64,000 nt of DNA from Selaginella moellendorffii (taxonomy: Eukaryota; Streptophyta; Lycopodiopsida; Selaginellales; Selaginellaceae): NCBI RefSeq assembly GCF_000143415.4, contig NW_003314297.1, forward strand, positions 767,612 to 831,611, written 5' to 3'. The notes beneath the pieces are model-generated. The model was not told the origin of the DNA. It saw nothing but the letters and a program-made list of their open reading frames with translations, and did no database searches. Within the stretch, counting starts at the first letter, position 1. Each line of letters starts with the position of its first letter. The translations under genes and the position numbers were made by a program. Shown piece by piece: positions 56,011 to 64,000 of the stretch.

Positions 56011-56150
56011 TGGGCATTTATAGAATATTTTGAATATTCTTACCTTTAACTTTGCCAATGAACTGGAAAGAGTCTCTTTCAAAGTGTGAAACATATTTCA
56101 AGACAATTATCTATTTTTATTGTGAAAGTGTCTACATTACTTCCACAACA

Positions 56151-58731
56151 TCAGCCCAATCCATACAAGCTCTCTGGATTTTGGAGTGCCCGGTGGATCT
56201 TGTGTTTGGTCCACTCCTTTGACGGGTATGTTAAAGGGAAGAAAACTTCTCGTGTGCATGTGGAGAACCTGGGAAATCGAGTAGATGATGTACTCTGTCT
56301 CTCAACTTGGATCCAAATAGGCTCTCCTGGTCGGAACTCTAGAGAATCAACCGCAAAGTGATGGAACTTGGATAACTCTTTCGGGCTCATATCTATAAAA
56401 TGTTCAAACATACAAGAGTTTTAGTTGTTTGTGAAAGTAAATAGTTACCTCGAATGATGTCCACAATCCAGTTGCGGAAGTTCTCTCCAAAGTCCTGATC
56501 AAAGATCAGGCAGTTGATGAATTCCGCAGGAGGAATGATCGTCCTTACCCGGAAGACCTGTAACAAAGCATCTGTCCCAATGAGTGAAAGCCCACCTAGC
56601 AATGCTGGACTCTTGTAAGGCCTCTAACGAGCTTCCATGCGCATTGAGTGTTGGAAGCCATCTTGGAGTAAGTCTCCCACTACGTTTGGCTCGATGAATA
56701 GATAACGCCAAACCACCGCAGCCATGCATGCCTCCACAGCCTACTCATAACCTTCACCAAGTTCGGTGAGTCTAGACTCAAGCACTGCATTGTAGTCAGT
56801 AATTGCAGGGTTCTCTAGGATGGAATCCACAGACTTGCACCGATCGCCCTCCTCTTTTAGGCTTGATGCACCTCACAATTGGTTGAGTGCATTCCAGATA
56901 TGCGGCACGCATGCCTTGAGGTCCATCTCATATAATCCTCCTCGGGCAAGTCGTCAGTCATCCTCGTTTGGAACCTCTCCAACTGCAATTGCCAATGTTG
57001 CAATTGTACACCCGCGAGAAACTTGTGCATTACATTCGAACGCTTAGAATAGCAACCATCCCACAAAGATAGCCTGTGCATATAAAAATGAGGAGCATAT
57101 AAAACTTGTGCTTTAAACTTAACTTACCACATCCCGCTTTTCTTGTCGTAACGTCCTAGAATGCACTGGCATCCCAGGATGCCAATATGTGGCTCCTTCC
57201 CTAAGCACAAACAGTCCACGCGTCTATAACACAAAGTTACTCTAGTGAGCCAAGTGAAAATTAGACTTACCGATCCTGGAATCTAGCGAACAGCCTCCCT
57301 AATGGCTTTTGCATGTGGCCCACCCGCATCTATTGTGGATTCCTCCCACACCAAAGCTCCTCCAATCTCAGACGCATAGACTACTTTGTAATTCGGTGTG
57401 CGGAGATTAGTATTGAAGGTGAATTGGAAACAACTGAATTTATTGTTTGGTGCAATCTAGAAGGACAAGTGAGGTAACTCCAATTCATAGGCAATCCATT
57501 GCTTACCAGAATGCAAGATGGCCTCAAACGTGTACGAGCAAGTCTGTATGGCCGAAGCATAGCCTTCTCGATGCAAAAACGAGAGAACTTATAATACAAT
57601 GTTTCAGCAATGTCAAATAGTTCTCTCAATTGTTGTGCAGCCGCCCAATTCCTACGTAGGTCCCTGCACAAAACCATAAGATGGTACTAAGTGCTAAGAA
57701 ATAGATACACGTACCTCTTCTCAATGAACCGTGCTATTGTGGATTTAAGAATTGAAGGAAGCACATTAATACTTACTTTAGCAAGGAGCTGTTGGATTGT
57801 GTTGTCACAAAACACATCCTCGTACTGTGCTTCTGAAAGGCCAAGCTTAAGGAGAAGACTCTCCCAATCTTGCCAATGAGGCATGGCTTGGTTGAAAAGC
57901 ACGCGCCGCAGAAATATTTCGCCGCCAGCCCAATGGAATTCAGGGTGTCTAGCAATAACGTCTAGCATCTCCTCGTCACTTGTGCTCTCCACGCCAAAGC
58001 AACTAAGAAGCTTGTGTTTCAGCCACTGCACCTGTGAGAGAACTTCAACATCCCCCTGTGCCCTCACCTCAAGGGTTGTGGTGGCATCCTGTAAGGCAAA
58101 AACCTCCTCAATCTGCAGCATGATGAAGTTGGCACTATCCTGAGTGGTTAACTGAACAGCTTCATTAAATGCATTGGTGGCATCAATCCATCTTTGTTGA
58201 CACTCCAACAATCTACATGCAAACATTAGTTCAATTTTGAATGCCACAATTTTCAATTATCTTACTCTACTGTAGAAAAGTTATCAAGCAACTCCATAAG
58301 AGTAAATAGAGTGGAGCTACTTCCCTCTAGAAAGGGGGGTGGAGGCACACCATGGTCTTCAAGGCCTCCGCCATCACTGTCATACACTACCATTGGCCTA
58401 TCTGCACTCAAAAATTAGAAAATGAAGAAAATATTCATTTATGTTAATGCTTTTTACCAGCCGCATGGCCTGGAGCCACTATCTCTGGTGACAAGGATGT
58501 CTCTGGAGATCCTTGGTGCGGTTCATCCCCACCATCACCTTGTTCTTCGACTCCACTAATGTCCATATTGTCTTGTGTGGGGAGAATTTCTTTCGGTAAT
58601 GGAAGAATGTCCTTTTCATCCGCAGAGTCTTCTTCTTCATTATTCTCGTAAGGGTTTGGTTCCTGCGTGGCTGGCCTTGGATCATCATTTGCAGTCAAGG
58701 TATTTGTAGCAGCTATAACTGCAAAGACCAC
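56151..58731 (-). pseudogene. HECT-type E3 ubiquitin-ligase-like gene in the transposon (probably decayed)
   Basis: Exon-like blocks on the minus strand run from an acidic part (58731-58460) through a helical part (58220-57720) and Asp-Leu-Arg-Arg-Asn-Trp (57670-57530) into a region like a HECT domain. Ile-Asp-Ala-Gly-Gly-Pro (about 57335) matches the start of HECT N-lobes, a Leu-Cys-Gly-Met-x-Ala-Ile block (about 57060) resembles the Gly-x2-x-Gly-x-Ala-Ile motif, and near 56290 Pro-Arg-Phe-Ser-Thr-Cys is followed by Phe-Pro-Leu-Thr-Tyr-Pro-Ser-Lys-Glu, like the Thr-Cys of the catalytic C-lobe. HECT enzymes carry ubiquitin on that Cys. In-frame stops at 57283-57285 and 57030-57032 suggest this copy is broken, although alternative splicing has not been excluded. 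Confidence 0.6.
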
Positions 58732-58739
58732 AACATATA

Positions 58740-60290
58740 TTTGTGAGGAGGGAACTTAAAAAAAAAATGACTTACGTTCACGAACATCCTTCTCCTTGAG
58801 TGCTCGGGCCTGTTTTTGATAACGTAGCCAATGTTTGTCAGTATGATGCTCCATAACATTGTATAAATATATTACTATTGCCCGATTGCCATTGGCCTTG
58901 TTTGCTATAGCTCCCCATGATGTTTGAGGAGGCCAGTAGCAAGGCCAGATAGAGCTGAGGCCAAATTTTGCAGACTCGGCATGGGCCTCACCACCATTGG
59001 ACTACCTTGCATGCCAAACAAATGCTCCTGGGTTGGTCATGGATAAAGGTTGGATTCCTGAGGCTTGGAGTGATAGTAGAATCGCATGTTGGGCTGTGCC
59101 GGGCTGGAAAGGATTACTGGAGTATAAGCCACCCCATATGAGACACTCTGGGAGGTCCACTGCCAGCTCGTCAAGTTCCGTCACCTTCACAGATGGCTCT
59201 CTTTTCCGCCCATATAAGTGTACATGCCAAGTCTTTGGGATTGCAATCCACTTGGTGACAAGAACTGTGGTGAACAGCCGGGGAACCAAGGGTGTCGTAG
59301 ACGACATCCCACCAATGACTTTGGATCGACTGCCACGACGTCCACGACAACAAGATAAGGACTGCCGATTGTTATTGGCATAGGTGTGCACTGCAGCCAC
59401 AAGCAGTGAGAGAGTCTGGCACAGTGAAACAAAAATGAGTTAAACAAATCCAAAGAAGAAAAAAATGAAGAGTGCATAGGGTCATGTTATACCTGTGGCT
59501 CACATGGCAGCCCGCCTTGAGGGTCAGCTTGAACATATCTGGATGTCGAAGCTCCACTAGATGATGATGTCGATCCTTGGGAGTAGTTGTGGAATGCTGA
59601 TGGGGAACTATAAGCTCGCTGGTGTGGCGGCATTGTCAACTCACCCTACACAGAAAAACACATGGAAAAAAAAATAGGTACAAATGAAAAACTTACCGAG
59701 CTAGACCGCTTGTTGCTTCGAGAGGTAGATGGCCAGGTACTGGCACTTATACCGGTAGATGGAGTTGCGAGAGTTGTAGCGGTCGGTGGAGTTATGGGGC
59801 TGGTAGCAGTGGCACTATATCGGATTCCGTGAGCACATCCTGTAGTTGGTGTTGGTGGCAGCATTCCAGATTGGACAACACCGTGGGCATGAGGTGTCTG
59901 GACTTGCTCATTTCGAATGCTTGGGCTGCTACTTTCCAAGGAAGGCGAGGAGAATGAAACATGCTGGAGGTTCCGCATATGTTGCAATGTATGCAATGTT
60001 AGGTGGCGCTCTGCTTGCTCAAATGCAGTCGGGAGCTGTGGATGGGATGCTGTTGGAGTTGATGTCCCTGTTGCGGAGCTTGGAAAATCAAGTGGCTGGC
60101 GTGTGTCTCGCCGGACTGTTGGCTGTACCGATTGCGGAACATCGAGTGCTTGGCTGCGTGCTCGCGAGGTGTTTCCTGTATAGTGTCTACTGCTGTTGAG
60201 GCGTGCGGCATTCTTGCTTCGAGCCTAGAAACCACAAAGGATTGGTTATGCAAACCTGATCGAGAGAAGCTACCCACCATCACAGCTGTG
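58740..60290 (-). CDS. Upstream coding blocks, probably N-terminal part of the HECT-like gene
   Basis: Several open blocks on the minus strand with plausible splice signals: a Ser/Thr/Pro-rich part (about 59996-59500), a block starting Ala-Ala-Val-His-Thr-Tyr-Ala-Asn (about 59400-59180), then Val-Thr-Glu-Leu-Asp-Glu-Leu (59175-59005), and Trp-Pro-Cys-Tyr-Trp-Pro-Pro-Gln (58950-58770) which flows into the acidic block of the next feature. No known domain is recognised. Exon joins were not proven, so this may be a separate gene of the element. Confidence 0.4.
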
Positions 60291-60546
60291 GCGCTCTCGC
60301 TTGGGCAGTGGTCTTGCGATCGGGGGAGTGTGCACTAGAAGCCTTGCCTCCGGTTAGATGACACGAATCGATTGGAAGAACGAACGAACCATCGACAAAA
60401 TCATGTCATAAAATGAAATCGCCCCGTATCCAAGGCACAATTAATATGGGTGGGACTTGGTGAAAACCCTAATCCCAAACGTGGGAACCCTAAAATTGAA
60501 CAAATCAGAAATTGAATTTAAATTTGAAATGTACACTAAAGAACAC

Positions 60547-62230
60547 TCAATTTTCTCCGAGTATGGCCAAGTATAATTTTTCCAAAGCTCGTCGCTTCAC
60601 TGGTGTTGCTGTAGGCAAGGCACTCTCAATGTAAAGTGGTAGATCTACACCCGCAACATCAGCCATTGCACACGCCATTGTTAAATCCAAATGAAGTAGA
60701 TATTGCTTGTCTAAGTTGAGTCCCTCCTGATGCATCAAAAATGCCTGGTTTCGAATAGTGCCAAGAGCCTGTAAGGTAGCCAAACACAACAAAATAGATT
60801 TAAAGGAATTGTTGTATTCTTGCTCTAAAGATTACCTCTGACAAAGTTGCACCTTCGACATTAGAGAGAAATGGTCCGGGAAGGTCTTCAATATCTTTTC
60901 CACCAACAGCCGACATAATCCTACAAAAGCACATTTTATTAAGAATTCTGTAACATTACCAAAATTGTTACCTAAGCTCTCGTTCCATCGGTTGAAATAA
61001 GTTTGCAGGAACATGAGATGGTCTGAAGTAATCACCACATCGATACGGATGGACCTCATGGAGGTTCCAGGTTGCAACCCAGTGTGAAATATCCTTCTTG
61101 AGGTACAGAGCAAAGACACAACATAAACTCTGGTTGTGCCATGGATTAGATACATCGAGAATTTTTATATCTTCCATGGACTCAAAAAGGTGCTTATAAA
61201 ACCACACCACGCACTCAAAGAGCTCTCTCCACAAATGCTCTATGCGCTATAAAATAAATTTGATTTAGTCCTATGAGTCCTTATTTGGAAAAACTCTAAC
61301 ATTGTGAGTACCTGGTTACGTGTTGATGTCCCACGTATGAAGCTCCTAGCTGCAAGACCCCAACAGTGGATCATGTCCCTCTCAACCTCATTGTGCTCTG
61401 GAGCATTGTCGCTCCGGAGCATTGTCGCTCCGGATGTGCTTGGGCCTTCCAAATCGACGAATAGCCTGCGCATATGTGTTAAATATTGTATGGGATTCTT
61501 TGGAGGTAGCTAGCTTGCAAGCTACAATATAATGAGTTGCCCCGCAAATAATGGCATGTACATAGAAACCATAGCTTACAAGCTTGCAATATGCTACAAT
61601 AAACACGTTACCATATGTGCTGACAAAAAAACAGAAATGAAAGAATACTCACAATCCATATGGCAAAGTGCATAAGCCTCCTCATTCCTGTAAATCTGTC
61701 GTCGAATCCTTGTCATGTGCCTCTGTTCTAGCCTACTTGGATCGTGAGTGGCTAAGGCCTCACGAATTTGGCATCGGCTAAATCAATATCCTCCAGTTCG
61801 ACAACTAGATCGGGAATTGATAATCCCCTAGTTTGTGCTACCTCGATTCATAGCATTATTAGTTCAAACGTGATGAAGTACCTTTTCAAGTGGTACTCTA
61901 TAATATACACCTCTCCAATTTAGATCGACAAGCCGCATATATTTGTATAATGTTGGCTTGGAAATTCTAAGATAGCATGCAAGGTAAGCAGTAGTCTTAG
62001 TCTCGAAGATCTTCAGGTGCATCCAAGTGCCAAATGCAGCTGGACTACCGAATCCCCTCAATTGCAAAAAATTATAGAAGGCCTAGAAACATGCAAATCA
62101 TGAATCTAGGAGGTTGGAAACTAAGCAAACCTCTGGGAGAGCATTGTTGTCACCATCTATACTGGAACCACAGTCCGAATCACTAAAATTGGATGGAAGG
62201 CCATCCACCTCATTTTCCTCCACGTCTTCT
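60547..62230 (-). pseudogene. Integrase-like DDE transposase, frame broken
   Basis: Minus-strand blocks, in order: an acidic start (62220-62130), a Thr-Leu-Tyr-Lys-Tyr-Met helix-turn-helix-like part (62070-61870), Arg-Asn-Glu-Glu-Ala-Tyr-Ala-Leu-Cys-His-Met-Asp with the first catalytic Asp (about 61660), a Cys-Gly-Ala-Thr-His-Tyr-Ile-Val beta-strand block (about 61540), Gly-Arg-Pro-Lys-His-Ile-Arg-Ser-Asp-Asn with the second Asp (about 61420), and Gly-Thr-Ser-Thr-Arg-Asn-Gln then Arg-Ile-Glu-His-Leu-Trp-Arg-Glu with the catalytic Glu (about 61320 and 61250), split by an intron. These motifs are those of eukaryotic rve-type integrases from DNA transposons. A 16-bp duplication right after the second Asp shifts the frame. 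The C-terminal exon ends at 60547. Confidence 0.75.
61401..61432. repeat. 16-bp tandem duplication in the transposase
   Basis: GAGCATTGTCGCTCCG occurs twice in a row. Removing one copy in thought restores the reading frame from Ser-Asp-Asn-Ala-Pro-Glu to the following His-Asn-Glu-Val-Glu block, so it is a recent slippage-type mutation. Confidence 0.9.
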
Positions 62231-62640
62231 AGTAAACCTGGAAGAAAAAGTTTCAGTGACATAAATTTGAAGTAAACTAGAGAGGGAACTATACTCATGG
62301 TAGGAACTTGAAAGTCCATAGAGAACAATCGAGTAGTAAATCAAAGCCACTTCCAACACTGCCCACAAAAACATTTCAAACCACTCATTAGCAAACCAAG
62401 TTACCTTCCACATCTGCTACCAAGAAACATGCTGAATAATAGAGCACTAAAGCAAGGCACTAAAGCAAGGAAGCATCTCCTAAACCCTATGACCTGATGA
62501 ATCCCCATGTCATGGGGTTAAACTTGATGATATGTGGCATCTATGTGTAACACATTGTTCATATTATGGGGACATCATTGACCCATCGGCTAGCATCCAT
62601 GGGGTATCCATGAGGCATCCAAATGACATTTAATGCCAAA

Positions 62641-62725
62641 CCAATAGAAAACTGCCACATGGACACTGTATTGTGAATGAAATCTACCACAGTAACACTC
62701 ACCCTTTTACGAATTGCACGCCATA
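62641..62725 (-). repeat. Right terminal inverted repeat
   Basis: Reverse complement of the left end at 54197-54281, with identical outer tip. It ends 235 bp before the start codon of the second CCR-like gene. Confidence 0.75.
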
Positions 62726-62960
62726 ACAAACATACTTGCGATGTAATGTATCCCTATGTAAACAAACAAAACAACATGCAAAACATTTTTCATATAATGC
62801 AAGTGCTCAAAGAACTTCTTGTCTTCAAACTCCACATAAGCCAAAATTTTCTCCTTGCAATCAAGTAAAACAGGTTTCGCACGTGCAACGTAGTCTTCGA
62901 ATAAATTACAGCCAGGGGACTCTGTTCCTCGTCTCCATTGATCTCAGGAACTCAGTCCGA

Positions 62961-64000
62961 ATGGGCAAGGCGATTTGCGTGACTGGAGCTGGTGGTTTCA
63001 TTGCTTCGTGGATTGTTCGTGACCTTCTTAACAAGGGCTTTTCAGTTCATGGCACTGTCCGCAATCCAGGTTCTGGTTTGTTATCTTTGTCCCAGATCTA
63101 GTGATGGTGGCTTTCAGATGACAACGCCAAGTGTGGACATCTTAAGCAACTGGATGGAAGCGAGAGACTAAAACTACATAAGGCTGATGTGCTCGACTAT
63201 GACTCAATCGCTGACGCGATTCGGGACTGTGAAGTTGTGTTCCATACTGCTTGCCCTGTAACCGCATCGACTGAGAATCCAGAGGTAGTCTCCTATTTCA
63301 TTTCTTTTCTCTGGATAAGGCTGACTGTGTTTTTGAGTCCCAGGATGTTTTGGTGCCAGCAATCACCGGCACTCGCAACGTGTTGAAGGCCTGCGCACAG
63401 GAGAGGATCAAACGGGTCATTGTCACGTCGTCCGCGGCTGCGGTGATGTTCGATCCAAATCGGCCGGCGGAAAGAATTGTCGACGAGAGCTGCTGGTCTG
63501 ATACCGACTACTGTAAAAAGCTCAAGGTAAACTTATCCTCACCCTCGACGAAGTTACTGTGTTGTACTCACTGAGACTCTTGTTTCAAGCAATGGTATCT
63601 TTTAGCCAAGACGGAGTCTGAGAAGCTCGCGTGGAGTCTCTCCAAGGAGTACGGCCTTGACCTCATCACGATCTGCCCCTCGTACGTGTTTGGCCCGATG
63701 CTCCAGCCAACGCTGAATCTCAGCAGTGCGCTCTTGAAGGCTCTCGTGGATGGTTTGTGCTTTAAAAATGCTTCAGAAGCCTGATCGATGTGTCTTGTTT
63801 TCCCAGGTCATGAAAGCAGCTACCGCGATTCCTCCATTCCGGTTGTGGACGTGAGGGACGTCTCGAAAGCTCACATTCTGGCCATGGACAAGGAGGAGGC
63901 CTCGGGGCGCTATCTCTGCGTGGAAACGGTTGTGTCCAACAGCGAGATTATCAAGATTCTCAGGGCCAAGTTCCCGCAGCTTCCATATCCAAAAGAGTAA
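62961..64000 (+). CDS. Second CCR-like reductase (3' end outside window)
   Basis: A paralogue of the gene at 12369-13614 with the same exon plan: 62961-63069, 63118-63284, 63344-63526, 63590-63752 and 63807-63996 (109, 167, 183, 163 and 190 nt against 109, 164, 183, 163 and 190). Rossmann motif Val-Thr-Gly-Ala-Gly-Gly at residues 7-12; catalytic Tyr-x3-Lys in Trp-Tyr-Leu-Leu-Ala-Lys. The window ends in GA|GTAA, the donor of the last intron, so an exon of about 160 nt coding roughly 53 residues is expected beyond 64000; the apparent stop at 64000 is not the real end. The substrate is unknown. The promoter abuts the right end of the TIR-bounded element. Confidence 0.9.

Larger units (their letters stand above)
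54197..62725. mobile_element. Large TIR-bounded DNA transposon with integrase-like transposase and HECT gene
   Basis: The left end (from 54197) and the right end (to 62725, reverse complement) share about 85 bp of imperfect inverted repeat, beginning with the same TATGGCGTGCAATTCGTAAA and continuing AGGGTG, then GTGGATTTCATTCAC / GTAGATTTCATTCAC. Between them, reading inwards from the right, are an integrase-like DDE transposase, a gene ending in a HECT-like domain, and a small opposite ORF. No clear target-site duplication was found. A second inverted copy of the tip sequence at 54568-54585 means the left end may belong to a short related element instead. Superfamily is not assigned; eukaryotic IS3-like transposons are one candidate. 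Confidence 0.55.

Noticed and set aside
54197-62725. Target-site duplication ACAA / ACAA flanking the transposon ends
   Set aside because: The left copy is shifted one base from the tip and only four bases match in AT-rich DNA, so it is not convincing.

Overview
This is nuclear DNA of a land plant. It carries a magnesium-chelatase H subunit with a plastid leader, a B-class GATA factor with an LLM tail, an ERS-type ethylene receptor, a PPR pseudogene and TTTAGGG telomere-type repeats. Introns are very short (mostly about 45-70 nt). Neighbouring genes are packed tightly: several convergent stop codons lie only 50-150 bp apart, and some divergent starts about 200 bp apart. This style fits a lycophyte such as Selaginella, but that assignment is inference. 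A run of 100 N marks an assembly gap near the left end.

Left arm (1-9.4 kb): decayed DNA. It holds an intron-containing fragment of the sphingolipid gene LCB2, a possible small coiled-coil gene, a degenerate retroelement with CCHC zinc knuckles in a large inverted repeat, a shattered PPR gene with an internal telomere-type tract, and AT-rich spacer.

Central gene-dense block (9.4-53.2 kb), mostly single-copy housekeeping genes: LCB2 (+), a small acidic protein (-), a CCR-like reductase (-), a mitochondrial-type ABC1 kinase (-), a ZF-HD zinc-finger protein with an unfamiliar C-terminal half (+), an ERS-type ethylene receptor lacking its phospho-acceptor His (-), a MATE transporter (-), a short hypothetical gene (+), an oxysterol-binding-protein-related protein with PH domain and FFAT-like motif (-), tRNA-Ser(AGA) (-), nucleoporin NUP205 (-), an ER J-protein (+), a B-GATA factor (+), myo-inositol oxygenase (-), CHLH (+), a tRNA-Ser pseudogene (-), a plastid-type ALDH3 (+) and a DUF3754 membrane protein (-). 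Exon coordinates were traced by hand from GT-AG (and three GC-AG) junctions; where phase closed across the whole gene this is stated.

Right arm (53.3-64 kb): a Ty3/gypsy RNase H scrap, then a stretch of about 8.5 kb bounded by matching inverted ends (54197 and 62725). Inside are an integrase-like DDE transposase (broken by a 16-bp tandem duplication beside its second catalytic Asp) and a gene whose C-terminus looks like a HECT ubiquitin ligase, plus a small unknown ORF. This combination is the most unusual thing in the window. Just beyond its right end starts a second CCR-like reductase with the same exon plan as the copy at 12.4-13.6 kb; its last exon lies outside the window.
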